The position numbers and the translations under genes are program-made. This document shows, piece after piece, positions 1-7,768 of a stretch of DNA of 64,000 nt. The stretch lies in NCBI RefSeq assembly GCF_004564075.1, contig NZ_CP038256.1:1550001-1614000 (forward strand), in the 5' to 3' direction. This stretch comes from Microbacterium sediminis. GTDB taxonomy: Bacteria > Actinomycetota > Actinomycetes > Actinomycetales > Microbacteriaceae. Each line of letters opens with the position of its first letter. The first letter of the stretch is position 1. A model generated the notes under the pieces. It made no database searches, was not told the DNA's origin, and worked only from the letters and a program-made list of their open reading frames with translations.

Positions 1-1
1 C

Positions 2-643
2 GCGGCGCGGCATGCGGGCCCGGTCGAAATCCCGCCGGGCGTGCCGGCCGAATGGGCCACGCTGCTGCGCCGGATGACGGCCGATGACGCCGCGGAGCGC
101 CCCTCGGCGCTCGAGGTGGCGCAGCAGGCCGAGGAGCTCGCCGCGCGGCGCGACCTCGCGGTGACGCCGACGGCGACGCTGCCGTACCCGGAGGCCACCA
201 CGGCGGTCATCGCCCCCTCCGCCGAGGCGCCCCGGCCGCTCCGAACCGGGCCCGGCGGACGCCGCCGCGCCGCGGCCGTGCTCGCGGGCCTGGCCGCCGT
301 GACGGCCATCGGCGCGGGCGTCTGGATCGGCGCGGAGGGCAGCCAGGCGCCGGCGGCCACGCGCCTGAAGGGCGTGGTCGAGCGCCCCGTCACCACCGTC
401 GAGGAGCCGGCCGTGATCACCCCCGAGGTGACCGACGAGCAGCCGGGCGGCGCGACCGATCCCGTCGTCACGACGCCGCAGGACGACAAGGCCGCCGAGA
501 AGGCCGCGGAAGAGGCGCGCAAGACCGACGAGAAGGCCGCCGAGGAGGCGCGCAAAGCCGCCGAGGAGGCCCAGAAGGCGGCGGACAAGAAGGCCGAGGA
601 GGCCCAGAAGCAGGGCAAAGAGGCGCAGAAGAAGGGCGACTAG
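2..643 (+). CDS. Serine/threonine protein kinase, C-terminal part (5' end outside window)
   Basis: The frame is open from base 2, so the start and catalytic domain lie upstream. The first visible residues contain LLRRMTADDAAERPSALEV, which matches the last helices (subdomain XI, conserved Arg) of PknB-type Hanks kinases. A basic juxtamembrane stretch and one transmembrane helix follow (bases about 255-340). The outside tail is Pro/Val-rich and then a Lys/Ala/Glu coiled stretch of repeated KAAEEA units to the stop. The expected role is a membrane receptor kinase. The tail has no PASTA repeats, so any ligand cannot be named. It converges with the next gene, and the two stop codons overlap. Family assignment is inferred from the C-lobe remnant and topology only. 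Confidence 0.75.
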   Translation, partial: AARHAGPVEIPPGVPAEWATLLRRMTADDAAERPSALEVAQQAEELAARRDLAVTPTATLPYPEATTAVIAPSAEAPRPLRTGPGGRRRAAAVLAGLAAVTAIGAGVWIGAEGSQAPAATRLKGVVERPVTTVEEPAVITPEVTDEQPGGATDPVVTTPQDDKAAEKAAEEARKTDEKAAEEARKAAEEAQKAADKKAEEAQKQGKEAQKKGD

Positions 644-1662
644 GCCGCGTCGCCCGCGAGGGCCCGCAGCACGTCGGCCGCCGGTCCCGTCGGCGCCGCG
701 CGCCAGCCGACCCCGGCCCACAGGTGCAGCCGGTCGGCGTCGCCGGCGGCACCGGCCGCCTGGCGCAGCTGCCGCGTGAGGTGGTGGACGGCCGGATAGG
801 CGGTCGGCGCGTGCGGGTGGCGATCGATGAATCCGTTGCGCAGGGCCCGTGCCGGGCGCCCCGTGAACGCGCGGGTGAGCACCGTCTCGGTGGCGGCAGG
901 GTCGGCCAGCGCGGCGCGGTGCGTGGGCGAGGTGCCCGCCTCGTCGGTGCGCAGCAGCAGCGTGCCGACCGCGACCGCCACCGCGCCGGCGTCGAGCAGC
1001 TCGCGCACATCCCGCGGGCCCTGCACGCCGCCCGCGCCGATGATCGGCAGGTCCACGCGCGCGCGGACGCGGCGGATCAGCTCCGCGACGGGGATGTCGG
1101 CGGGATCGGCGGCGGGATCGAAGGTGGCGCTGTGGCCGCCCGCCCCGGCGCCCTGCACCACGAGTCCGTCGACACCGAGCGCCGCGGCCCGCGCCGCCTC
1201 GTCGGGCGTGGTCACCGACGCGACCACGCGCGATCCGGCCCGCTGCAGCGCGCGGATGTCGGCGGGGCCGGGCAGCCCGAAGGTCAGCGAGACCACGGGC
1301 ACGGGATCGGCGACCAGCAGCGCGATCTTCTCTCCCCAGTGGTCGTCGTCCCGCACCGGAACGGTGTCGGGCGTCAGGCCGTAGGCTGCGGCCTCGGGCG
1401 CGAGCTCGGCGGCGTAGGCGCGGAAGGCCGCTTCGTCGACGGGGTCGGCCGCCGGGACGAAGAGGTTGACCCCGAACGGGGCGCCGAGCCCACGCACCTC
1501 CGCGATCTCGCCCGCCAGCGCCTCGGGCGTCTTGTACCCGCCCGCGAGGAACGGGAACGCGCCGGCCGAGATCGCCGCGCCGGCGAGCCGGGTGTTCATG
1601 GGGCCGCCGGCCATGGGCGCGGCGACGACGGGCAGGGCGGAACCGAGCAGCGGTGTCGACAC
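640..1662 (-). CDS. Nitronate monooxygenase (2-nitropropane dioxygenase family)
   Basis: This 340-residue protein belongs to the FMN-dependent NMO/NPD family, TIM-barrel enzymes that oxidise alkyl nitronates, with some members in fatty-acid metabolism. Visible marks are the N-terminal PVVAAPMAGGPMNTRLA segment, VVQGAGAGGHSATF (the Gly/His substrate and flavin loop), and the phosphate-binding IGAGGVQGPRDVRELL with AVAVGTLLL near the C-terminus. Its length is normal for the family and it should be cytosolic. It stands alone, convergent with the kinase gene. The substrate cannot be read from the sequence. Confidence 0.85.
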   Translation of the reverse strand: MSTPLLGSALPVVAAPMAGGPMNTRLAGAAISAGAFPFLAGGYKTPEALAGEIAEVRGLGAPFGVNLFVPAADPVDEAAFRAYAAELAPEAAAYGLTPDTVPVRDDDHWGEKIALLVADPVPVVSLTFGLPGPADIRALQRAGSRVVASVTTPDEAARAAALGVDGLVVQGAGAGGHSATFDPAADPADIPVAELIRRVRARVDLPIIGAGGVQGPRDVRELLDAGAVAVAVGTLLLRTDEAGTSPTHRAALADPAATETVLTRAFTGRPARALRNGFIDRHPHAPTAYPAVHHLTRQLRQAAGAAGDADRLHLWAGVGWRAAPTGPAADVLRALAGDAA

Positions 1663-1688
1663 GCCTTCAGGCTACGCCGGGGACCGCA

Positions 1689-2573
1689 TCACGACGCCGC
1701 GGCGTAGGCGGCGATCTGCGGGGCCGCCTCGGTCGCCGCCCACGAGGCGAGCAGCCGCAGCGACTCCTCCGTGGGCGAGCCGGGCGTGGCCAGGTAGACG
1801 GTCATCGCAAGGCCCGGATCGCCGTCGAGCTCGAGGGTCTGATAGTGCAGCTCGAGGTCCCCCACCACGGGGTGGCGGAACGTCTTCTGACCGGCGTAGT
1901 GACGGCGCACGTCGTGCGCGGCCCAGTACTCGCGGAACTCGACGCTGTGGGCCGACAGCTCCCCGATCAGCGCCTGCAGCCGCTTGTCGTGCGGGTTGCG
2001 CCCGACCTCGCGGCGAAGGATGGTGACGTTGGTCCACGCCGCGCGATCCCAGTCCGGGTAGAAGTCGCGCGAGCCGGGGTCGAGGAAGATGTGCCGCGAG
2101 AAGTTCGCGGGCCGCCGCGCGCCGGTGAACATCGGCGAGTACATGGCGTAGCCGAGCGTGTTGGCGGCAACCAGATCCATCCGGTTGTTCTGGACGAAGG
2201 CCGGCGCCGTCGTGAGCGCGTCGAGGAAGTAGTGCAGCTGCGGGCGCACCGGCGTGTCTCCCGGCGCGCGCACGGGCCGCAGCCCGACGGGGTTGGCGTT
2301 GCGCGCGAGATCGAACAGGTGGTCGTGCTCGGCCTGGTCCAGCAGCAGCGCCCGCGAGATCGCCTCGAGCACGCTGTCGGAGACGCCGCGGAGGTTCCCC
2401 CGCTCGAGGCGCGTGTAGTAGTCGACACTCATCCCCGCCAGGCGGGCGACCTCCTCGCGGCGCAGTCCCGGCACGCGGCGACGGTCGCCGAACGTCTCCA
2501 CGCCCGCCTGCTGCGGCGTGATGCGCGCGCGGCGCGTCATGAGGAACTCGCGCACCTCGGATCGGTTGTCCAT
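1689..2573 (-). CDS. XRE-family regulator with MmyB-like ligand-binding domain
   Basis: The start chosen is the ATG of MDNRSEVREFLMTRRARI; the open frame runs much further upstream but only as a shadow of the FUSC gene on the other strand. The 294 residues hold an HTH_31/XRE helix-turn-helix (about 30-85, with RREEVARLAGMSVDYYTRLE) followed by an MmyB-type PAS-like ligand domain (about 100-290). Actinobacteria carry many such paralogues as local repressors or activators. It is divergent from the FUSC-type permease at 2730, separated by about 155 bp, so control of that permease is the simplest inference. Confidence 0.88.
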   Translation of the reverse strand: MDNRSEVREFLMTRRARITPQQAGVETFGDRRRVPGLRREEVARLAGMSVDYYTRLERGNLRGVSDSVLEAISRALLLDQAEHDHLFDLARNANPVGLRPVRAPGDTPVRPQLHYFLDALTTAPAFVQNNRMDLVAANTLGYAMYSPMFTGARRPANFSRHIFLDPGSRDFYPDWDRAAWTNVTILRREVGRNPHDKRLQALIGELSAHSVEFREYWAAHDVRRHYAGQKTFRHPVVGDLELHYQTLELDGDPGLAMTVYLATPGSPTEESLRLLASWAATEAAPQIAAYAAAS

Positions 2574-2729
2574 GTTTTCCACGGTATGCCCCGCGCGCGA
2601 TGCGAGGGAGGGCCTGGCGGAACCCGTCACGTGACACACGCGGGCGCCGAGCGCAACCGCTCGCGACGCGGCGCGCGCGATCGCTAGCGTGGGGAGGCCG
2701 CCGGAGCGACAACGATACGGAGGTCCGCC

Positions 2730-3803
2730 ATGGCTCGCCGCGTGCTCGACACGGCCGTCAGCTGGGGTCGCGACATCGTCGATCAGCCCCGCCTGCTGCT
2801 GGCGGCGAAGACGGCGGTGGCGGCCGCGATCGCCTGGTACCTGGCGCCGCTGATCCCGTACGCGGCCGACGAGTACTCGTACTACGCCCCGCTCGGCGTG
2901 CTCGTGAGCATGTATCCCACGCTGGCGCGGTCGGCGCGCTCCGGGCTGCTGACGCTGCTGGGCGTGGCGCTGGGGATCGCGCTCGGCATCGGCGGGCTGC
3001 TGCTCGTGTGGGCCGACGTGATGGGGATCGTGGCCGTCGCGCTCGTGGTGGGCCTGGGCGTGGCGCTGGGCGGCGTGCGCGCGCTCGGGCCGGGGCGTGA
3101 CTTCATCGGCATGGCCGGCCTGTTCACGCTGCTGCTGGGCGGGGCGAGCATCGAGGAGTTCTCGATCTCGTACCTCGTGACGATGGCGTTCGGCGTCCTC
3201 GTCGGCATCGCGGTCAACCTGCTCGTGTTTCCGCCGCTGTACCTGCAGCGGGCGAGCAACCGGCTCTCGGCGCTGCGCGGCATCGCGGTGGGTCAGCTGC
3301 GCGCCCTCGCCGAGGGGGTGGCCCGGGGATCGGCGTCCGCCGACGACGTGGAGCGCGGGCTGCACGAGCTGAGCGATGTCGCGACGGCCGTGGCCGATGA
3401 GGTGCGCGAGGCCGACGAGAGCCGCCGCGCGAACCCCCGGGCGCGCGGGCGCGTGCAGATGCAGGAGCAGAACACGCAGCGACTGCGCGCACTCGAGCGC
3501 AGCACCGCCTCCACGCGCGAGCTGGCCGGCATGCTGCTGGACGCCGAGAGCCTCTGGACCGAGCGCGGCGAGCCGCTCCGGCACCAGCTCGCCGAGGCGA
3601 TCGCCCGTGCCGCGGATCTCGTCGACGCCCCGATCGATGACCCGTCCGGTGCGGAGCGGCTCGCCGCCGCGCAGTCGGCGATCACCCGGTTCCGCGAGGC
3701 CGTCGACGTCCACCACGCGGGCACGCCGACCTCAGCCGACCATCTTCTGGCCGCCACCGTGTACCTGCAGCGGATCGTCGACGCCTCGCGACCATTCGTG
3801 TGA
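2730..3803 (+). CDS. FUSC/aromatic-acid-exporter-like membrane protein
   Basis: The 357 residues begin with a block of hydrophobic helices (about residues 23-170: AKTAVAAAIAWYLAPLIP, GLLTLLGVALGIALGIGGLL and further segments), followed by a long charged helical cytoplasmic part. This two-part layout, and the conserved aligned Leu-Tyr-Ala-Pro-Leu region at the first helices, fit the FUSC/ArAE family of inner-membrane exporters (half-size, single module). The start ATG follows GGAGG. The likely regulator is the divergent XRE gene. The exported compound is unknown. Confidence 0.75.
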   Translation: MARRVLDTAVSWGRDIVDQPRLLLAAKTAVAAAIAWYLAPLIPYAADEYSYYAPLGVLVSMYPTLARSARSGLLTLLGVALGIALGIGGLLLVWADVMGIVAVALVVGLGVALGGVRALGPGRDFIGMAGLFTLLLGGASIEEFSISYLVTMAFGVLVGIAVNLLVFPPLYLQRASNRLSALRGIAVGQLRALAEGVARGSASADDVERGLHELSDVATAVADEVREADESRRANPRARGRVQMQEQNTQRLRALERSTASTRELAGMLLDAESLWTERGEPLRHQLAEAIARAADLVDAPIDDPSGAERLAAAQSAITRFREAVDVHHAGTPTSADHLLAATVYLQRIVDASRPFV

Positions 3804-3813
3804 CAAGCGCCGG

Positions 3814-4680
3814 TCAGTCGCGCTCCACCGGCAGCCACAGCTCGCACGTCGCGGTGCGGAAGTCCGCGGCCCGCTCAAGCACGGCCACGATCGACGGCCC
3901 GGGCCGCAGGCGCCACGGGTTGGACGGGAACCACTCGGTCGCCGTGGCCGCCCACATCGACTGGAGCGCCGCCGGGTACTCCCCCGCGACGCGGAACACC
4001 GCCCACGAGCCGGCGGTCACCTCGATCGCGTCGAGGTCGTCGGGCACCGGCGTCTCGGCCGGCACGGCCACGCCGTGCAGGTAGGTCAGCTCGCTGCCCT
4101 CGGCGTAGTCCGGGTCGACGTCGGCACTGACCTGCAGCAGTCCTCGCGGCTCGGTGGCGCTGAGCGCCTTGAGGCGCTCGTGCTCCTCGGGCGGGATCGC
4201 GGCGATGTGCGCCTGGATGTGCGGGTTGACCCCCTCGTGGATCAGCGGCACGCGCACGGCGTGGCCGATGAGGCGGAAGGCGGGTCGTTCGGTGATGCGG
4301 GCATCCATGGGGGTGCTCCCTTCGACGGTCAGGCGGAACCTGAGCTGTGGTTGTGTTCGAAGGGGACCGCCGTCGCGCCGCACCTCGGCAGGGCTCGCGC
4401 CGTGCACGGCGCGGAACGCCCGCCCGAAGGCTTCGGTCGATCCGTACCCGTAGCGCACCGCGGTGGCGAGGATCTCCTCGCCGGCGATGATGTCACCGGC
4501 GGCGACGGTCATCCGCCGGCGCCGGATGTACTCCGACAGCGGTACTCCCGCCAGCGACGAGAACATCCGCCGCAGGTGGTACTCCGTCGTGCCGGCGCCG
4601 GCGGCCAGCGACGCCAGGTCCGGCTCGTCGCCGAGCCCGGCCTCGATCGCGTCGCTCACCCGGTTCAGGACCTCGATCAC
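3814..4680 (-). CDS. AraC-family regulator with GyrI-like effector domain
   Basis: The start chosen is GTG (VIEVLNRVSDAIEAG), because AGGGAG stands 7 nt before it; the upstream extension has no such signal. Residues about 10-105 form two AraC-type helix-turn-helix motifs (EPDLASLAAGAGTTEYHLRR and ILATAVRYGYGSTEAFGRAF). The rest, after about residue 130, is a GyrI-like/AraC_E_bind fold that binds small hydrophobic compounds. The whole is 288 residues, normal for the Rob/SbmC-like class. It lies upstream of the cupin/dehydrogenase group, but a regulatory link is only a possibility. Confidence 0.87.
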   Translation of the reverse strand: MIEVLNRVSDAIEAGLGDEPDLASLAAGAGTTEYHLRRMFSSLAGVPLSEYIRRRRMTVAAGDIIAGEEILATAVRYGYGSTEAFGRAFRAVHGASPAEVRRDGGPLRTQPQLRFRLTVEGSTPMDARITERPAFRLIGHAVRVPLIHEGVNPHIQAHIAAIPPEEHERLKALSATEPRGLLQVSADVDPDYAEGSELTYLHGVAVPAETPVPDDLDAIEVTAGSWAVFRVAGEYPAALQSMWAATATEWFPSNPWRLRPGPSIVAVLERAADFRTATCELWLPVERD

Positions 4681-4767
4681 GGTGGTCTCCCTTCGCTGAC
4701 CAGCCTGATCGAGTCGGCGCCGCCGCACCCGATCTCCGCGGTCCGATTCCATCGGATCCGCGCGGGA

Positions 4768-5178
4768 TCACGCGCCGACGCGCCCCTCGAACTCCTCGTC
4801 CGTGACCTGCTCGCCCCACCACGAGGCGATGTCGGCGCCCTCGTCGCCCTCGAGGATCGCGAGGTGCGCCATGAAGTGACCGGGCGCGGCGGCGTGCCAG
4901 TGCTCCTCGCCCGGAGGCGTGTAGAGCGTCTGCCCGGCGTGCACCTCGATGATCTCGCCCCGGCGGTTGCCGAAGCGCGCGACGCCGTCGATCACGTGGC
5001 AGTACTGGCCGCGCGCGTGCGAATGCCAGGCGGTGCGGGCGCCGGGCAGGAAGCGCACCTTGCCCACGGTGGTGCGCTGGTCGCCGTCATGCGGCACGAC
5101 CAGCAGGTCGAGGTACACGCCCCCGGGGAACCTGTCCTCGGGGTTGAGGATCGTCTTCGGCTGCGGCTCGATGTTCAT
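4768..5178 (-). CDS. Cupin-domain protein
   Basis: The 136-residue single-domain cupin has the metal-binding signature in its two boxes: TAWHSHARGQYCHVIDG (two His, then the Cys/His strand) and the second box PPGEEHWHAAAP. Such proteins are small beta-barrels in the cytosol; proteins of this type often sit next to carboxymuconolactone decarboxylase-like genes. The start ATG overlaps the stop of the small upstream frame (ATGA), so the two are translationally coupled. The reaction is not known. Confidence 0.85.
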   Translation of the reverse strand: MNIEPQPKTILNPEDRFPGGVYLDLLVVPHDGDQRTTVGKVRFLPGARTAWHSHARGQYCHVIDGVARFGNRRGEIIEVHAGQTLYTPPGEEHWHAAAPGHFMAHLAILEGDEGADIASWWGEQVTDEEFEGRVGA

Positions 5179-5282
5179 GCGTCCTCCTCGCTCAGCGCGT
5201 CCTTGGCCACCGTCATCGCCGACATCGCGTTCGGCCACCCGGCGTAGAACGCCAGATGGGTGATCAGCTGCGTCGGTTCCAT
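5175..5282 (-). pseudogene. Remnant of a carboxymuconolactone decarboxylase-like gene
   Basis: A 35-codon frame begins ATG GAA CCG and reads MEPTQLITHLAFYAGWPNAM before ending in ATGA, which overlaps the cupin start. LITHLAFYAGWPNAMSA is the typical C-terminal helix of CMD/AhpD-like proteins, where it normally follows about 80 residues carrying the catalytic Cys-x-x-Cys. That part is absent, and the bases just upstream (5283-5478) hold no continuation in any frame that I could see. I read this as an internally deleted CMD gene whose end survives because the cupin is translated through it. It could still be made as a small peptide. Confidence 0.6.
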
Positions 5283-5478
5283 GGCGCCACGGTAAGCACG
5301 ACGCCGCGCCGGCTGAGAGGCCCTGACGCAACCCGTCACGGCCGCGCCGGCTGCCGGTTGAGGGGGGTCTGCTGAGGCCTCTCACCTCGGCGGCCCCAGG
5401 GCGTTGACTGTCGGTGAGGCCTCCGTGATCCGACGGTGCGCCTCGCTGACACGAACGACCTCACGAAGGAGACCACGC

Positions 5479-6504
5479 ATGCGTGGAGTCATGATGTACG
5501 GGCCCGGCGACGTCCGCGTCGAGGAGCGAGCCGACGCGACGATCGTCGAGCCCACCGATGCGGTGATCCGCCTGGCGGCGAGCTGCATCTGCGGATCGGA
5601 TCTCTGGCCCTACCGCGGAGCCGAGCCGCTGTCCGTCACACCGCAGCCCATGGGACACGAGTATGTCGGCGTCGTCACCGAGATCGGCGCGGACGTGAAG
5701 AACGTCAAGGTCGGCGACTTCGTCGTCGGCTCGTTCGTCGCCTCCGACAACACGTGCGAGATCTGCGAGGCCGGCTACCAGTCGCGCTGCATCCACAACG
5801 TGATGATGGGATCGGTCGGCACCCAGGCCGAGTACGCCCGCATCCCGCTCGCCGACGGCACGCTCGTCGCCACACCGGGCCAGCCCGACGCCGATCTCCT
5901 GCCGTCGCTGCTTGCCGCATCCGACGTGCTCGGCACGGGCTGGTTCGGCGCCGTCGCCGCCGAGGCGGGCCCCGGCAAGACGATCGCGATCGTGGGTGAT
6001 GGCGCGGTCGGGCTTTCGGCCGTTCTCGCGGCGAAGCACCTCGGCGCGGAGCGGATCATCGTGTTCAGCCGGCACGCGGACCGCCAGGAGCTCGCGCGCC
6101 GGTTCGGCGCCACCGACATCATCGAGGAGCGCGGCGACGATGGCGCGGCGAAGGTCAAGGAGCTCACCGGCGGGTACGGCGCGCACGGCACCGTCGAGGC
6201 CGTGGGCACCCAGGAGTCGATGTGGCAGGCGATCCATTCCACGCGTGCCGGCGGTTACGTCGGCTACGTCGGCGTCTCGCACGGCGTGAAGCTGGACGGC
6301 CTCGACCTGTTCTTCACCGGCGTGCACCTGCACGGCGGTCCCGCCCCGGTGCGTCGCTTCCTGCCCGAGCTGATCCAGCTCATCTGGGACCGCACCATCG
6401 ATCCGGGCCAGGTGTTCGACCTGACGCTCCCGCTCGAGGGGGCGGCCGAGGGCTACCGGGCGATGGACGAGCGCCGCGCCACCAAGGTGCTGCTTACGCT
6501 GTGA
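5479..6504 (+). CDS. Zinc-type alcohol dehydrogenase (MDR family)
   Basis: The start is the ATG after GAAGGAGA at 5465-5472. The 341-residue protein is a medium-chain dehydrogenase/reductase: catalytic zinc loop CICGSDLWPYRG and GHEYVGVV, then the Rossmann dinucleotide fold IAIVGDGAVGLSAVLAAKHLGA around residue 170. The structural-zinc loop reads DNTCEICEAGYQSRC, so the first of the usual four cysteines is replaced by Asp. That is found in some MDR subfamilies and may still bind zinc. It is divergent from the cupin operon, and its C-terminus is followed at once by a strong hairpin terminator. Substrate unknown. Confidence 0.88.
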   Translation: MRGVMMYGPGDVRVEERADATIVEPTDAVIRLAASCICGSDLWPYRGAEPLSVTPQPMGHEYVGVVTEIGADVKNVKVGDFVVGSFVASDNTCEICEAGYQSRCIHNVMMGSVGTQAEYARIPLADGTLVATPGQPDADLLPSLLAASDVLGTGWFGAVAAEAGPGKTIAIVGDGAVGLSAVLAAKHLGAERIIVFSRHADRQELARRFGATDIIEERGDDGAAKVKELTGGYGAHGTVEAVGTQESMWQAIHSTRAGGYVGYVGVSHGVKLDGLDLFFTGVHLHGGPAPVRRFLPELIQLIWDRTIDPGQVFDLTLPLEGAAEGYRAMDERRATKVLLTL

Positions 6505-6511
6505 CCTCCCG

Positions 6512-6544
6512 ACCGGCCCGCGCACCTCGGCTGCGCGGGCCGGT
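6512..6544 (+). terminator. Hairpin terminator after the alcohol dehydrogenase
   Basis: A perfect 13-bp stem (ACCGGCCCGCGCA with its complement) around the 7-nt loop cctcggc begins 8 nt after the dehydrogenase stop. No long T-run follows, which is usual for high-GC actinobacteria. Confidence 0.75.
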
Positions 6545-6625
6545 TCGCGCTCGTCGCGATTCTTGCGGGACTGGACCCCTCGGCCTACGCTGTACGGGCT
6601 CGTGCACCCCGACGAAAGCGACCCG

Positions 6626-7162
6626 ATGTCGTTGGTCTTCCCCGCGGATCCCGCATCGCACGCGGACGTCCAGATCCGCCCCGCCACGGCGGCGGACGCC
6701 GTGGCGATCGCCGAGATCTGGCGGGGCGGCTGGCGCGACGCCCACCTCGGGCATGTGCCCGATGCCCTCGTCACGGCGCGCACGCCCGAGTCCTTCGCGC
6801 GGCGCTCCCGCGAGCGGATCGGCGACACGATCGTCGCCACACGCGCGGACGAGGTCGTCGGCTTCGCGATGACGCAGGGCGACGAGATCGACCAGCTCTA
6901 CACGGGTCCGGCCGCGCGCGGCACCGGCATCGGCGGGTGCCTGCTCGCGGCGGCCGAGCGCGCCGCCCGCCACACCACCGGCCGGTCGGCGTGGCTGGCG
7001 GTCGCCACCGGCAACGCGCCGGCGCGGCGGTTCTACGCGCGTCAGGGCTGGACCGACGAGGGCCGGTTCGCGCACGCGGCGCCGGTGCCCGGCGGCACCG
7101 TGCAGGTGGACTGCCATCGCTTCCGCGCCCCGTCCGCCGCCGCGGAGACCGCCACGAACTGA
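6626..7162 (+). CDS. GNAT-family N-acetyltransferase
   Basis: The start chosen is MSLVFPADPASHADVQIRPA, because the GNAT fold begins at VQIRPATAADAVAIAEIWRG. The upstream 21 codons in frame look like non-coding leader. The acetyl-CoA pyrophosphate loop is GPAARGTGIGGCLLAAAER (motif A, consensus Q/RxxGxG/A). Motif B follows with GNAPARRFYARQGWTDEG. The 178-residue length is normal. The acceptor is unknown. The downstream neighbour on the other strand is the tRNA-Ala gene. Confidence 0.85.
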   Translation: MSLVFPADPASHADVQIRPATAADAVAIAEIWRGGWRDAHLGHVPDALVTARTPESFARRSRERIGDTIVATRADEVVGFAMTQGDEIDQLYTGPAARGTGIGGCLLAAAERAARHTTGRSAWLAVATGNAPARRFYARQGWTDEGRFAHAAPVPGGTVQVDCHRFRAPSAAAETATN

Positions 7163-7204
7163 TCGCCGTCCGCGATGCCGCGTGAGCGATCGCCGGAAAC
7201 ACGA

Positions 7205-7229
7205 AATCCCCGGTGCGAGACCGGGGATT
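7205..7229 (-). terminator. Terminator downstream of tRNA-Ala
   Basis: The inverted repeat AATCCCCGGT / ACCGGGGATT has a 5-nt loop and starts two bases after the CCA end of the tRNA gene. On the minus strand the stem runs into TTTCGTG, a short U tract. Confidence 0.75.
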
Positions 7230-7231
7230 CT

Positions 7232-7307
7232 TGGTGGACCTGAGGGGACTCGAACCCCTGACCCCCTGCATGCCATGCAGGTGCGCTACCAGCTGCGCCA
7301 CAGGCCC
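7232..7307 (-). tRNA. tRNA-Ala (anticodon GGC)
   Basis: The 76-nt gene folds as a full cloverleaf on the minus strand. The acceptor GGGCCTG pairs with CAGGTCC and includes the G3:U70 wobble pair that identifies alanine tRNAs. The anticodon stem CCTGC/GCAGG carries the loop ATGGCAT, giving anticodon GGC (reads GCC). The T-arm GGGGTTCGAGTCCCC is canonical. The 3' CCA is encoded (7232-7234). Confidence 0.97.
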
Positions 7308-7378
7308 AGATGTTGTCCGGTAGAAGCCCCGGACAACTCATTTAGCTTACAACACCGTGAGCGGGACGAGAAATCGGC

Positions 7379-7768
7379 TCACTCCCCGGGCGTGCCGAGC
7401 ACGGGGCGCTCGGGCAGCGTCACGGGCACGACGGGGCAGTCCTTCCACAGGCGCTCGAGCGCGTAGAAGGCGCGCTCCTCCTGATGGAAGACGTGGACGA
7501 CGAGATCGCCGAAGTCGAGCAGGATCCAGCGGGACTCCTGACGACCCTCACGACGCAGGCGCTTGTGCCCGGCCTCGTGGAGCTTGTCCTCGATCTCGTC
7601 GGCGATCGCCGCGACGTTGCGCTCGTTGCGACCGGTGACGAGCAGGAAGATGTCGACGAGCGGAAGCGGCTCCGACACGTCGAGCGCGACGAGATCGTCC
7701 CCGCCCTTCGCATCGGCCGCCTCGGCGGCCAGCTGCAGCATCTCGAGGGATGTGGGGGTGGGACTCAA
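7379..7768 (-). CDS. rsfS: Ribosome silencing factor RsfS
   Basis: The 129-residue protein is of the Iojap/RsfS family, which binds ribosomal protein L14 and blocks subunit joining when nutrients fall. Visible family blocks are LVALDVSEPLPLVDIFLLVT (about 26-45), NERNVAAIADEIEDKL, and WILLDFGDLVVHVFHQEERA (about 83-105). It follows nadD through the membrane protein gene in one minus-strand operon, with a 4-nt ATGA overlap at 7765-7768. nadD-rsfS pairing is widespread in bacteria. Confidence 0.95.
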   Translation of the reverse strand: MSPTPTSLEMLQLAAEAADAKGGDDLVALDVSEPLPLVDIFLLVTGRNERNVAAIADEIEDKLHEAGHKRLRREGRQESRWILLDFGDLVVHVFHQEERAFYALERLWKDCPVVPVTLPERPVLGTPGE

